NCBI GenBank assembly: GCA_009733575.1 | Contig: ML769508.1 | Location: 1-64,000 of the forward strand | Length of the DNA: 64,000 bases | Direction: 5' to 3' | DNA from: Gymnopus androsaceus JB14 | Taxonomy: Eukaryota; Basidiomycota; Agaricomycetes; Agaricales; Omphalotaceae | Part shown: piece after piece, positions 24,766 through 38,740 of the stretch | Position numbering within the stretch: position 1 is the first letter of the stretch | Layout of the letters: every line of letters begins with the position of its first letter | Made by a program: the position numbers and the translations under genes | The notes under the pieces: generated by a model | What the model was told of the DNA's origin: nothing | Seen by the model: only the letters and a program-made list of their open reading frames with translations | Databases searched by the model: none

Positions 24766-26048
24766 ATGCATCGACTGAATTTCTACTCAGTGTTGCCTGC
24801 TGCATTTTTTTTTCACGCCCTTGTCTCCAATGTGGTTCTCTCTGCTGGAGTCAACCGCTCCATTGACGATGCTCTAGGCGATTCAGTAACTGGGCAGAAA
24901 CCAATATTCTTACCCTCGACCCCTGGTGTTTGGAAGAGCCAAACACATTGTCCAGGATGCACACTTCTCCCTCCCACTACAAGTGCTTTTGATGGAACAT
25001 ATACTGCCGCCACCTATTATCCCGACTTGCAGAATATATCAATTAGCTTTGACTTTACTGGTAAGTGGCAGCGTCATCTCAATTCATTCAAAGCTAAAGT
25101 CTCGTTATACGGTTATCTATTCAGGTACCGCTGTCTATATCTTTTTCATACTTGCAAACAATCCTTCCAACCCGACCATTACTGCTACCACAGCTGCCGA
25201 TTTCACTCTCGATGGTTCTTTAGCAGGTACCTTCAACCATTCCCCGAACAGCAGTGCCCCAGCTTTCCAATTCAACCAAAGCGCCTTGGCTTTCTCCATG
25301 ACGGAGCTTGAGAACGAAACACACCAAATGATCATTAGCATCACCGATCCTGTTTTGAGTCTGTGGGTGAACTTTGATTACGCATTGTATACGTGAGCCT
25401 TTTCCATTTTTCTTCACCAAATTCACCGTTCATCTTCATTTGTTTAGATTCGACGATGCGGCAGGATTGACCACATCATCTGCTTCTGACTTTCGTACCA
25501 GTCTTACCTTGTCGTCCTCTAATCCCTCGTCCTCATCCACTTCCTCTTCGGACGTTGGTGCTGGCACTTCATCTGCCTCCACTAAACACGCAGGTGCAAT
25601 TGCTGGACTCATCGCTGGACTGGTCGCACTCGGTGCTCTGATATTGGCCACATCCTTCTGTCGCCGTCGCCAACGTCGGATGCATCAACTGGGCATTGTT
25701 GACGACGAAGGCAGTATCAACCCGTACATAGTAGCCGCCGAACAACGATCCGCTTCGGCCGCTCGCAATGACTTTTCTGGAACGGGTCAGAGTCAGAATC
25801 GCCGATATAATAAAACTTCTCTCTCTCGCAAGGCCATGAGCAATAATACCCCTCCTCAATCTGTGACATCTACTCTCCCGTCTCAGAGTATTCCAAATAT
25901 CAGAGCGCTAGATGACATGGCAGAAATTCAGGAGCAGATTAGGGCAATGTCGGAGCAGATTGTGGTCTTGCAGTCTCATCAAAGGTCCTCGTGGACGCAG
26001 GGACATAGTGATGAACCTCCTCCGGGGTATTTCGATGCGGGTGCATAG
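24766..26048 (+). CDS. Type I membrane protein with PPxY tail, copy E (intact)
   Basis: Exons 24766-25060, 25125-25392 and 25448-26048 join in one frame (GT-AG introns of 64 and 55 nt). The signal peptide starts MHRLNFYSVLPAAFFF and probably ends after VLSA. The ectodomain shows VNRSIDDALGDSVTGQ, a C-P-G-C pair, SAFDGTYTAATYYP, SFDFTGTAVYIFFILA and WVNFDYALYT, closely matching copy C. A Ser-rich stalk, a span (GAIAGLIAGLVALGALILA), CRRRQRRMHQLG, the helical EQIRAMSEQIVVLQ and DEPPPGYF (PPxY) follow. With copy C it is the best candidate for a functional member. A transporter relic lies just downstream on the other strand. Confidence 0.8.
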
Positions 26049-26389
26049 ATGGGGTAGGTAGTAGCAGAATTTGTGTTATTATTCCTTCATTAAAGGCCGA
26101 TCCCAGACGAAGCTTATTCTCATTTCCGACTACACTGCACAAAGAATGTGAAATAAACATCAGAGTGGTATGATTATATCTCATTTTCTATGTGAATCGA
26201 CCGAGGGCTAAAATATGGATATGTTATTGTAGCGCCGTTCAGTACACATCGCTTTGACCGGTGGCTGTGCCAAGAGATCTTGGCCCGCTGACCACTGATA
26301 AATGACTTCCTTTACCTTAAAAAACATATCTGAAATCCCTAATCTGTATATCACTCATGTCCATATAAGACGACACATGAAATAAACTC
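26049..26389. other. 3' spacer, nothing seen
   Basis: Short non-coding spacer between copy E and the convergent transporter relic. Part of it (near 26230-26300, CAGTACACATCGCTTTGACCG) also follows copy B near 18579, so it belongs to the duplicated block. Confidence 0.5.
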
Positions 26390-27970
26390 GAAGCACACTT
26401 TATCAACCTTCACCCTTTGTATCTTTCCTTCGGCAGTCTCCCGCTCGACATAAACATCATCGTCAATAGAATCATCGTGAGGTTCGGCGTCCGCGCCTTC
26501 GATTTTCATGAGATATGCGTAGTCGCAGGAGCAGTAGCAGGGCGATGCAGAAGACGTAGCAGGCCCCGATAATGGCCCAAGGGACGTGGTTTCTGTGGAC
26601 GAAATGGTTTAATGAGCACGCACATGTTGAGACGAAAATTTACACTGAACTGGTTTTGTACTTCTGCTTCCACATGAAATGTCCAGCTGCATTTCTGATG
26701 CAATAGGCGCAAAGCATGATCGCGTTGACTGTCCAAGGTAAAGATGGCCAGGAAGCGAACAGATACAGATGGAACACTGACCCGGAGCTAACCAGTGTCT
26801 TTTTTCGTAGTGCCAGCATACGAGAGAATGTTGTAAGCACTTCGGTGAATATCTACGGAAGGCGAAACGGTCTCACCAAAGGAAGTAGTTCCGAGTCTTG
26901 GAACAGCAGAAATTCATTAGCGAGAGCGTTCCCTACAACAATAGCTCCAGATATACCGCCCAAATACTACCCGTAATCTTATCGTTCCGTTGACAAATTT
27001 AACCATAAACAATCCCACAATGTTAGGGATGATATAAATGGCCCCGATGTACGCTCGACCATTCGATATCCCCGCGCAGATGTTAACACCTGTCCAGATG
27101 GTGCAGATCTCTATAAGACCACTGACGATCAGCAATGACGTCTGCAGGTTCGTCAACCTGAAGGAGACGTTGATCAAAGGGCTTTGCGCCGATAGCAAGT
27201 TTGCAACGTTGGAGATGCCAGAGAATAAGGCGAGCATCCATCTCTTGGGGTCTTGGAGGGCTATGTAAACCTATGAAGGAAAGAATAACTATCAAAGTAC
27301 ATATTGATCAACGAGGCGGAAATACGTACTGTTCTTTCTTGAAGTGTTTATTTCATACTCCAGCTATCATCGTGAGGAGCGAATCAGCAGTTTGTCTGGC
27401 CTTGAATGTCTTTGGGACATACCTTGATCCTTTGGACAGCCAAGACGCGTTCGTCCGGCGTGAGGAACCATGAAGTAGTTGATGAGTCGGGCAACAGAAA
27501 TCTGGAAACAGAATGCATTGGCACAAATCAAGGGAGTCCGAGAAAACCCAATCCTAACCAGAACGATACTGCCGTAATGAGGCTCAAAGCTCCAGTCATG
27601 ATCATGAGCCCAAAGGATTATGTTATGAACGCCATTTATACGAGAACGCAGGAGAGCAGACCATTTCCAAGCTTGAAAGCCATTTGTACGAATGTGCAGT
27701 GTCCTAAAACTGACGAAGCCCGCTGCAATTTGAGCTATAGGTTGCGTTTGAACAAGTATCGATGGCATTTGAAAGCATTTGCGTACCAGTTCGATTCATC
27801 AATCCAAGGCTACGTTAACAGCCAAGCAGATGAAGAATGAGCAGATAGCTCACACCAGTATCCGACCCTCAACGTCTGCTCGTTGTGGGTACAGAGCAGT
27901 GATCGATCCTTCGCACAATTGGATTTTTCGAACTACAAGGAACCCCCGAAAGTTTCGACACGCCGCATAG
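26390..27970 (-). pseudogene. MFS transporter (ACS family, allantoate/nicotinate-permease type) relic 3
   Basis: The longest of three relics. Reading the minus strand from the right, the region near 27450-27470 gives the family hallmark WFLTPDERVLAVQRIK in one frame. Helices with LFSGISNVANLLSAQSPL and NGRAYIGAIYIIPNIVG follow (about 27240-26940), then VNAIMLCAYCIRNAAGHF, then NHVPWAIIGACYVF and the acidic tail with DDDVYVERETAEGKI near 26415-26470. The frame breaks repeatedly (for example CGAAGGCGCGGACGCC near 26493) and the N-terminal helices cannot be followed past about 27900. Members of this family take up small organic anions across the plasma membrane; this copy cannot work as read. 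Confidence 0.75.
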
Positions 27971-28028
27971 CAGCAGAGTGCAATAGACCAGAAGTATTCG
28001 TCAGCCGTCCATATTAATGTCTCCACCT

Positions 28029-28723
28029 CTACTCTCCTGCATTGCTCATCATGAGTTCCCTCAACTCGGCATCATCCAACGCAAACAGCTCGTCAAATGG
28101 GATGCTTTCAAAATCAGCCAAAGCTGCCTGGCGCTCACATTCCTCTGCATAGGCTTCTAGTTCAGCCTGCTCAAGTTCTTCAGGTGACATTTCAGTAGTG
28201 CGTGACGTCGCAGCGGCAGAATCGGAAGCTGAAGACGGTGAGCTGGATATAAAATATAACAGTCGACAGATAGAGGCTTACCGTTTACTTCTTGTTCCCA
28301 AGCAGTGACATCCTCCGTGTCTGGATCGAAAGAAGACCCGACTTGAGCATAGTAGGAGCGTCGCAAAGCTTGACGTTGTTGATGCGCTTGGTTCAACATG
28401 AGACGATGATAGAGTTCGCTTTCCATAATATCATCATCCGTTTCCTCCGTATCATCATTCATAACTTGGTCAAATCCATCGCTACTTCGGTGGGACCTCG
28501 CACTTGCGGCGCGAGCCTTGGCTCTGGCTTTCCCTGCCTGCTCCAAGCATCGTTCCTTGAAACGATTCCTTAGAATTCCCTTCTGCGAATCTGCTGCTAG
28601 AATAGCAGAAATCGTCCTTGCTGGCGAGGATCCACTGGAAACTCGGCTTTTGTACTGGGATTGTCGGCGCGCTTGTGCTTCAGCGAGTGGAATTGGGTTA
28701 GAGGAAGGCAGAAGAAAGTCCAT
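28029..28723 (-). CDS. Small acidic conserved protein, possibly RPAIN-like N-terminal domain
   Basis: Two exons (28723-28282 and 28228-28029) around a 53-nt intron give an open frame of about 213 residues. The N terminus begins MDFLLPSSNPIPLAEAQARR. A basic helical KGILRNRFKERCLEQAGKAR follows, then an acidic TEETDDDIMESELYHRLM, and a C-terminal helical acidic region EELEQAELEAYAEECERQ. The basic helix followed by acidic helices weakly recalls the N terminus of RPA-interacting protein, which imports replication protein A, but no zinc-binding C-terminal domain is present. The gene is open with good splice sites. Function is uncertain; I am confident only that it is a real gene. Confidence 0.6.
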
Positions 28724-29053
28724 ATTTGGTGGAAATTATAACAGGTCACTGGTCAAGAAGAGAAGCGCGTCCTAGACGCCGGCTCGGCGTCAACTGTCTT
28801 GACCTTAACCCCTCGAGCTTCTACTTCCGACAAATTGTCCTTGAATTGCCTGATACTGCCAGAATTCCTACTGCGGGTCGGATATAGTATAAGAAGACTG
28901 CGATTCACCTCGGTCTATATAGCAATAATAATTTAAGCAGTCTTAACCAATATCGACGAGATGAGGCACTTCACAAACGTTTTGTTATCCTACACAATCA
29001 GCGAATACGAAAATGGGTACTACCATCGCTCGACTTTCCTAACCAGCCAAATC
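28724..29053. other. Intergenic, nothing seen
   Basis: 5' flank of the small acidic gene and 3' flank of the mannosidase gene. No motif or frame recognised. Confidence 0.45.
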
Positions 29054-32000
29054 TCACAAGCTAAACCCTCCAGTTCCCAAAGAATCCGGAAGTCCTGCAG
29101 GTCCACATCCCCTCGCTGCCGCAGCATCAGCATCTCCGTCAACCTCGATCACCACCTCTCCCCCACCCACAACATCCTTAAAATCAATCGTACACAAACT
29201 CCCCGTATCTACCCCATTTATCGTTACGCTCTTGACAAACACCCTACTCCCACTGGGAGGCGCCGCTACTAGAGTGGTATTATCGAAATTTGACACGGTG
29301 AACGTGGTGGAAGTGTTGAACAGATCGTTGGTTAGGGTGTAGGAGGAGACGAAAGGGGAGCCGATAAGGAACTGGGTGGTAGATTGGACGGGGTAAAGTC
29401 CTAGGAGATGGAAGGCAAGAAGGGCCGCCATGGCGCCAGAGTCGTCGTTGCCGGGGATTCTGTGATTAGAAGATTTGTTAGCGTACATCATTATAGTACA
29501 ATGGAATACAACATACCCCCCGATCTCTGTGCTGAAAAAGGTGAAAACGACGTCTCGGATGCGAAGGGCAGAGAGATCAGGCCGGCCAGCGTAGTGGTAG
29601 ATCGCGGGCACATTGAAGGACGGTTCATTCCCAGCGGTGTAGTAACCCTGTGAGAAATAATTGTTGCTGTATATGATCTGAGCACCAATGGTGAACGATA
29701 AAACCTCTACTCACACTCTGTTTACAAATGTGGTGTTTCCGCCCATTAACTCGACGAGAGTAGCAACCGACTGTGGAGCGAAGAAGCTCATCTCCCATGA
29801 GGAAGCTAAATCGTAGAATGAAGATGTCGTACATAGAATGAAGCGATCTAAAACCTACATTCGTAGAAACCAGAGACATTATCATCTCCTCTTGCACAGG
29901 AGCTATCAGGATTAGGATCCACTGGCGAACAAGTAACAGGATTCGTGAACCCAAAGGTACCATTCTACATATGCAGCGTCGTGAACGACCGCCCGACACA
30001 AGATAATCGAGCGAGAAAATTACTCACCACAAACCTCGGTTGCGCAAAGCCACTAAATCCATCACTCGTCACATTAGGATCCCACATATTCACCTAGGGA
30101 TTGAGATAAATAAGTAAGACGGGACAGAAAACAACAAGATCCCTCACAAAGTTGAAGCTCCTATTGGTGTATTTATCGATATCATCCTGCGATTTGTTGA
30201 GGACAATAGCAGCTTGGCGGACAGCAAAGTCACCGAGAGCGTACTAGACAAAAATTAAAAGCTAGAACCATTCAGATGGCTTGAAGACTTGCCTCATATG
30301 CTCTAGATGCCCATCGTGTGGGTAATCCCGTTTTTCCGGATGGATCGACCCAATCGGTGGGGATGTAGTCGAAAAGTATCCAAGCATCATTTTGACGTCC
30401 AACTGATCATAAAGCATCAGGTCAGATTCAGCAACATACTGCATGGGCATACTAGTTAACCAATCCTCAGGCTGCCGAAAATCATGAGAACCGGAGGGTA
30501 AAAAATAAAGATAAAAAGCACGCTCACTGTATTCTCGGCAGTATCCACCAAGGCCTGATATAGATCATCCGTCGGTACGCCCAGTTCTTCTGCATAAGCA
30601 GCATATTTAACGGCAAACTCTCCGAGGATGGGCATGCCATCGCTACCGCCTTGAACATAGCCACTTTATATATGTAGTTCAGTATACGCCTGGAATAACA
30701 GAAGAGCGACGTACGGTTTGGTGTTCGCACGACATTCGGAATGAATCCAGTATGTCTCCATCCATCAACGTAGGCATTGACAATTTGAGACCATTCTTGA
30801 GGCGAAGTGAGGGATAGCAGAGGGTGAACGGTGCGAAAAACGTCCCAAGAACTACGAACGAATGAGCTAGAGGCAATGGATAGAGAAGAAAGAAACTCAC
30901 CAAAACATAGCATCAAAGAATGGGTAAGGAGATTCCCAGTACGGATTTTCGTCAGTGAGGTTTGCTGGAACAAGAGAGGAACGGTAAAGCTACGAAACAC
31001 GCAGAGTAAGAATCATTGAGATAGAAATACAAACGTTGAATAGAACAACATACCGAGGAGTATAGTAGCTCTACGATCGTCGAGTTTTCAATCTCTGGAT
31101 CTATTACCACCCGACTCAAGACGTTTTCCCAATCGCTGTTCGAAGCAGCTACAATGGCGTCCCAGTCCCATGTAGATCCATCAGAAGGGGTAGGAACCTC
31201 TTCCTCTGCATTCGAGCACGCTTGCGCGGAGCTGATGAATGATACACCAAAACGCGCGACCACTTGAGTCGCATTGAAAGCGACTAGTCCGCCTGCCTGG
31301 ACGGGTGAGACGGTGCTGGTGAACGGGTATTCGAGTGACATATCAGCAGTGTTTGAGAGAGAGATGTTGAAAATAGCTGGGCTTGAAGTATTGGTGGACT
31401 GATATGTTCCAGATTCCAATGGCGCTGAATCGAAGTCATAACACGCGAACACCGTGTAATTGCTTGGGCCATAGCTTTGCAGGAAGGTACCGCCTAGCTC
31501 GACGTGTCCCGCGGGGGATATGGCGATGCTCCCGCCAGAGAAAGATCGCCCCAAATCGTTGGTCAGGTCTACAACAAGATAGTTCGTCTCGTTGGAAGAA
31601 GTAGGAAATGTGAAGCGAATAAGACCAGCGCGACGGGTTGCTGTAGTTTCGATTTGGATACCACTAACAAACGTCGTCGAAAAGTATCCTGGAACGGCTA
31701 TATCGGTTCCTGCTGCACGCAAAGCTGCACGCGCCGCTATGCCTACTTCACACTCGGGCGTGTCTACGCCCGAGGAGTTCGAGCATGTACCAATGAAAGG
31801 AAACAGTGGAAAGTTCCCATATCCGCCATCAGTGTTTCCACCTGTGCCTTCGTCGTGAGTTAGGGATACACCAGTTATCGAGGAGTTGTCGTGGACGTAG
31901 CCTGCTTGTCGCGGAGAAGTGCTTACGTCGATACCGACTTTAGCCATGGCATGAGGAACGGCTGATCCAGGGAAAGCGTTGCCACCGCTACCACCATTAG

Positions 32001-32124
32001 CACCAGAGGCAGTACCGATGAATAAATTGACGAGAGAGGTAAGGTTGGTACTGGCAGCACTAGAGGATGATGCGTAGTATGCGAGTAGGAGAAGAAATGC
32101 GGAGCTTTGGTTTCGCAGCTTCAT
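29054..32124 (-). CDS. Secreted GH92 family alpha-mannosidase
   Basis: Predicted calcium-dependent exo-alpha-mannosidase of glycoside hydrolase family 92, acting on mannan or N-glycans outside the cell. The first exon (32124-31030) starts with a signal peptide (residues about 1-24, ending SSSAAS) and shows the family N-terminal beta domain: NLFIGTASGANGGSGGNAFPG, then PHAMAKVGID, QAGYVHD and HDEGTGGNTDGGYGNFPLFP. Later exons give the (alpha/alpha)6 domain: DVFRTVHPLLSL, YVDGWRHTGFIP, WILFDYIPTDWVDPSGKTG and RWASRAYEYALGDFAVRQAA. The hallmark PGNDDSGAMAALLAFHLLGL is near 29430; its acidic residues correspond to the catalytic base region. It ends at 29054. At least nine short introns interrupt the gene. 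I found no frameshift in the exons I followed, and many N-x-S/T sites fit secretion. Confidence 0.88.
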
Positions 32125-32878
32125 GGTTCAGAGACAAGAAGCAACGTCTGTGAATTTTGAGAACGAAGCGATGATCAGCACATGTCCGTCCGACTTGAAA
32201 CGTTTGTCGATTCCTGTCAAGTCAAGTTATTCTTGAAATGAGCACATATGCAAAGGTACCGCGAAGACTTTGCGAAAACAATTGAAAGAAGCCAAATTCT
32301 AGTCATGCTACCAGTGCATGTCAGTATATATATATATATTTTGAAGAATATAATGAGCTCACCATTGAACAGAACACAGCATGCAGTTATCCACGCCATT
32401 CATTCAGTGCAAGTCACCCAAAAATACCTGCAAGGAAACGCAGGGAAGCAGGGATGGACCTCACAGCATCGCGATGGCTTGAGTTGAGAAAGATACGGGC
32501 CGCCGGAGCCGAGGGCGAATAATAGTCACGCCGGCCAAAGCGTCTTTTGGTAACCTAGTGTCTCTTATTCCAATCGGTGTTCTGGAAAGGAAATTGGAAC
32601 GGAAATCAGGATTCCTCTTCCTTTGGACCTTGGATAATTTAATTAGTGGTAATCATTATACGCTTCATAAGAAGGAAGGAACTCGAAAGAAACTACCAAG
32701 GGCTTATAATCACGCAATATTCTTCACTTCCTTGTATATTTCTAATCTATTTCTAAAGATAAACAGTACGACAACAAAAAACCCTTGAGAAAGATAAATA
32801 GAGATCCACGAACTGATACGCGGAGAAGAATATATATACATATCGTAGTTGTAGTTATAGCGCTGAAACCAATGCTTT
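32125..32878. other. Intergenic, AT-rich
   Basis: Promoter side of the mannosidase gene and 3' side of the peroxidase gene (both minus strand). A short TA-dinucleotide run lies at about 32324-32342 and another AT-rich patch at about 32830-32842. No gene recognised. Confidence 0.5.
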
Positions 32879-34739
<1,861 letters not shown>

Positions 34740-37292
34740 TGTAAAGATACCGACAGTCAAGCCAGAGAAGTTAGAGGAGAAGAAAGAGCAGTGAAGGTCA
34801 GAGTGATCTTTTGTTCAGTACTTATACCTTTTAGAGTGCTCCTTTTGGTACAAACAGATGGACGATTGGTCAAGACACAAGCAGATGAGAGTATGATAGT
34901 ATCGCCAAGCGGTTGGTATGTACTTGGGAATATCGGCACCGAAAATAATTAATGTACACACATATATTGAGCTGTTCTCCTTTTTGATGCTAAACACCTT
35001 CATGTTTAACACCAAAAAGGAGAACAGTCTAGAGGGGTGCCTTGATGAAGACCCGCTCCAATTCTTTTGGGTGATTCCCAGGAGACGGAATAGAAAAAAG
35101 CATCTTTTTATTGAATACATGAAACAAACGCTTCCGTTTGACATGAAGGCCTGAGAGCACCGTTGAGCTTCGGTAGGCTGTTGCTCGCAGAACCAATTAC
35201 TGATGAGCTTGAATTTAATTGGGCTGTTATGGTAGGCAAACGAAAAACGTAGACTTCCTGGAGCCAGAAGCAGATCGAAGGTAATCGATGGACGGACGAG
35301 AACCAGGAACGCTTCCTGCGCCTAAAACTGGCCGGCGCTAAATAGCCAATTAACGCACTCCGTTTTTCGTATCTCCGAGTCCGCTGTACCCAGATGTTGA
35401 GCCGGAAAAATATGTAATCAGGATTACTAGGATGTTATTTACACTGTATTAGCTTACCAGGATATACGCTAAATATACGCATATACGTACAGCCTACTAT
35501 CAGTAATGTTGGCCTACAAATCGTGTCTTTTGATTCCTACTGGATACTTAACAGACGAAGCGCCGAAAAGTTATGAAAGCTCTGCTTCCTGATTTCCAGC
35601 AACGCCTCTGAGACTCTGACCAAGTCTAGTTCAAGTCTAGTTCAAGCTGGTCTGAGCACGTCAAACGAAGCGCTATCCTAATGAATTCTCCGAGTCAATC
35701 TTTTGTACCGTATAAACAGCTTGTCGGAATGGATATACTCGCGGCAGTCTCGACCTGACAATGGATATATATACTCACAGCAATCTCGAACTCGTTACTC
35801 ATAGAGCTCATAGGATTTGAGAGCAAGTACCTTGCCGAGTATATATCCATGTCAATACCCCTCCTCCTACGTAGACCCCGCGGCCAGCGTGTGCCATATC
35901 GTGTAATTAGTACTAATAAGCGTGTGGAAGCGCATAGACACTGTTAATATTCGATTCTCCATTCTAAATCGACTGTTTGCTATTTGGTCAGGACACCAGG
36001 AATGCATGTACAACTTCATAAGCCCCTATCCTTACATAGCAATTCATTTCACAGAGATGAGAGATCTCTCACACACCCCGCAAGAAGAGTCGCAGCCGCA
36101 GCAATCAACGAGCAATGGCTTGGCGCGCTAGACAAGGATCGCGCATTGTCACCAAAACAGTACCAAAACCTACTCCGTATAACCGAAACCATGTGTGCCT
36201 GGCAGAACCAATATAATAACCATGTGAATTTCTGTTTCCCATTCTTGAATCTTGACTCGATGTTGCAATCGCATTGTATTGGCCAAACTACAAGGGGTTT
36301 AGCAACCACACGACATCCCGGGGTTCATCTTTCGAAAGGCATTCACCGCTATCTCATTCCTCTACCCATTATTGATAGGACCCACCCGAAACAAACCGGT
36401 CCTTGTACCAGCCCATTAGTACTTTACATCATGATCTCGGCGAATCTTTATCATCACCGACACATTTTTCACTGCCCTCCGTATTGGCTTAGTACTTCTT
36501 CGCCCGATCCTTCATATTCGTAACGAGAGGTAAGATCGCAAGTGTCTCTATAGAAAGAGACATTGTTTCAACGGCTTGAGGAGTCGCTCACCTCCATGCA
36601 TTTCATAACTTTTGTGTTATAGCCGACCAATGATTTTTCAGATCCTATATTCCAGGTACTACACTATTCCCTCTCCGCTCCAGCCATCGATACCAAGGAA
36701 GCTAATGATCTGGACGTCGAAAGGCGAATGCGCAGCGCTTTGAAATTGAAGAGCATCGACCAGTGTCTTCTAGTGGACGAGCGATGATAGACTGGGTGAA
36801 TGGGAGAGTGCTCTGGAGATCTGAATCGTTTCGACGTGTAAGTTGAGGGCTCGAAGGATTGCTTTCAGCTAAGGTCCAATCGTAGGTTTCCTGCAAATCC
36901 AGTAAACCACGAAGCATAACGAATTTGGGAGCTAGTACAGAGACGTGGACTCATAGTCGAAGCATTTATCGAGTTCGCGTTTCCTTCAGTCGCGAAAGTT
37001 TTCATATGGCCCTAGCCATCCAGAAATACTTGGAGAAGCACTTGGAGAAGCATAAGAATAAGAAGGGCGTTTCATGCAGGATGGTCGAGCAGGCCGTGAT
37101 CCGGGCCGTTCCGGCCAACGGCCAAAGCGTAACTTAAACTAGCGAATCAGATGTTCGAGACAACGCCAGATTCTCAATCGAAAGATTTCTTGTGTTTCGC
37201 GTGGCCCGTTGAACCTTGAACCCGCCTTATTGAGGGCCGTATAAGGCGTACTCGCTCATGAGTGCATGAGGATCATGAACTCGGCTACGATG
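34740..37292. other. Gene-poor region with inverted and direct repeats
   Basis: No convincing gene. The longest frame (about 35984-36523, plus) resembles nothing I know. Structures seen: a 56-bp hairpin at 34972-35027; a repeated CAAGTCTAGTT near 35623-35643; and a diverged direct repeat around 35730-35800 (AATGGATATACTCGCGGCAGT and AATGGATATATATACTCACAGC, shortened here) with an inverted GAGTATATATCCAT near 35837. A small hairpin TGTCTCT-AGAGACA lies at 36543-36562. The left edge should hold the peroxidase promoter. Confidence 0.5.
34972..35027. repeat. Near-perfect 25-bp inverted repeat (hairpin)
   Basis: Arms of 25 nt (beginning CTGTTCTCCTTTTTG and ending CAAAAAGGAGAACAG) with two mismatches and a 6-nt loop CCTTCA. 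It could be a tiny MITE remnant or an RNA hairpin. No terminal duplication is obvious. Confidence 0.8.
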
Positions 37293-37468
37293 CATCAGCA
37301 AAACCTGTATTTTTGCTGGAGAAAACCCATTCATTTGGACATCTCTGAGCAAAGTACCCTATTCCAGAGACCTCTGGAGATCTCTGGAGAAAATTGACAA
37401 TTTTCTGACAGTTGTCAAGCTCCAGAGATCTCTGGAGACCTCCAGCGAAAATACAGGTTTTGCTGATG
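37293..37468. mobile_element. MITE-like element with 29-bp terminal inverted repeats
   Basis: The left arm starts CATCAGCAAAACCTGTAT and the right arm ends ATACAGGTTTTGCTGATG. The 29-bp arms differ at one position. The 176-bp element has no coding capacity and contains internal CCAGAGATCTCTGG palindromes near 37373 and 37424, so nearly the whole unit can fold. A target duplication is not clear. Confidence 0.7.
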
Positions 37469-37642
37469 CTGTGGCACATCAATTCCGTTCTACTTCGCCA
37501 ATGCTGTGGCCATTTCCAGTCAAGATGCGAAAAGCCGAGGAGTACCTCCCACGGCTCCAGCTGCTGTCAGGTGAGAACCATAGGCTGCGGATCCGATGAT
37601 TGTATCCGGGCATAGGAAGTAGTTCCCACTTTCAGGAAGTTT

Positions 37643-37835
37643 CAGCCAATTGTCGAATTCTAGCATACTTCTGGCAAAACACTCGCTACTGATCTTATTT
37701 ACAACCAAACACTATTTTACTTCAAAGCTCCACCTCGGCACAGTCGCTTGTACAGTCGCTTGTGATTTCTCTGTTTGGTTGTAATAAGATCAGTAATGTT
37801 TCGCCCAAAGTATGCTAGAATTCGACAATCGGCTG
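37643..37835. mobile_element. Second long inverted-repeat element
   Basis: The left arm (from 37643, CAGCCAATTGTCGAATTCTA) and right arm (ending 37835) match over 28 bp with one mismatch. Further inside, TACTGATCTTATTTACAACC is mirrored by GGTTGTAATAAGATCAGTA. The centre holds a CAGTCGCTTGT direct repeat. This is probably a non-autonomous DNA transposon, distinct in sequence from the element at 37293. Confidence 0.7.
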
Positions 37836-37919
37836 TTAAGTTTCAACAAAGTTGAAAGTTGAATCCGGTTGTCGGCCGCTCATGAAATAAGCTTCCCGTC
37901 TGAGGAAAGCGCAGCGCTC

Positions 37920-38740
37920 CTTGACTGATTGGTTGTTCTCGTCAATGTATGGATAAGGTCTCCGTGTACAGCATGGCGATAACTCTATTGCCTGGGCTGA
38001 ATACCCCACATAACGACCAAGAAGTCGACACTGCTGGCGAAAACTATCAAGTTCAACTGCTACAACTGTGATGTATTCTGCATCCTCCGTGAAGGCAAGG
38101 ATAGAAGAGGAAAGCCCGGTACTTTACAGATCCTTGAAGGATTTAGCTGTGCTGCTCGCAAAACGCTGTCAAAGCCACGGGCGATATCGACCGTCTTACC
38201 GAGAGAACTTTGAGGTTGGGAAAGGAGTCGCGAGGTGTGTGGCAGTTCCTTCAGCCACACAAGATTATGTCCCTACTCTTTGCCTACTCTTCATGTCCAA
38301 TACTCTGACAGTTTTTGTACCCTAGAATCTTTACTTTACACGCACAGCTCAACAATGTATCACGGTTTCTTTATTGGAATTCACAAACATTACATTGCCA
38401 CAACCATGGTGTGAGCGCAAGATCTGCCTCTGTTGTACGATATTTGGTCACAATGTAGCACTATGCCCAACGACCAGAATGCTCTACGGTGTAGATGTTA
38501 TTGTCAATAGCGATGGTAAGGCAGTTGTCATCGTCGCTCGTCGCCCAAAGTGATGCAGGCGGGCTTGGCGGGAGTAGGAAACTCAGTGCAATCTATTTAC
38601 TTGTTTGGGATGCTGAGGAAGCCACGATGCAGGTTTACCGTTCGTTCGGGAGTCGTGCTCGAGGCTGAGAATATAACTGGATAGAAATTCTTGGCCAGTG
38701 TAACCATGCCAGCGTAAACATTAGCTGAAGAGCTTGTCAT
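37920..38740 (-). pseudogene. WD40-repeat protein relic (copy 4)
   Basis: Minus-strand remains of the WD40 family present at 7896, 10611 and 47120. Near 38690-38610 it reads YTGQEFLSSYIL, EHDSRTNGKPASWLPQHPKQ, the N-terminal signature. Near 38490-38540, pieces of the LSDDD...NNIYT strand follow, and near 38160-38200 VDIARGFDSVLRAAQLN. Stops and shifts interrupt all of it, and the WD repeats are mostly gone. It is closest to the copy at 47120 (shared GAATTTCTATCCA). Confidence 0.75.

Noticed and set aside
32324..32342. TA dinucleotide run as a possible regulatory element
   Set aside because: Short simple repeat with no gene start nearby on either strand; treated as a microsatellite.
35984..36523. 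179-residue plus-strand frame
   Set aside because: No recognisable motif, no supporting splice context, and the region is repeat-rich and otherwise non-coding.
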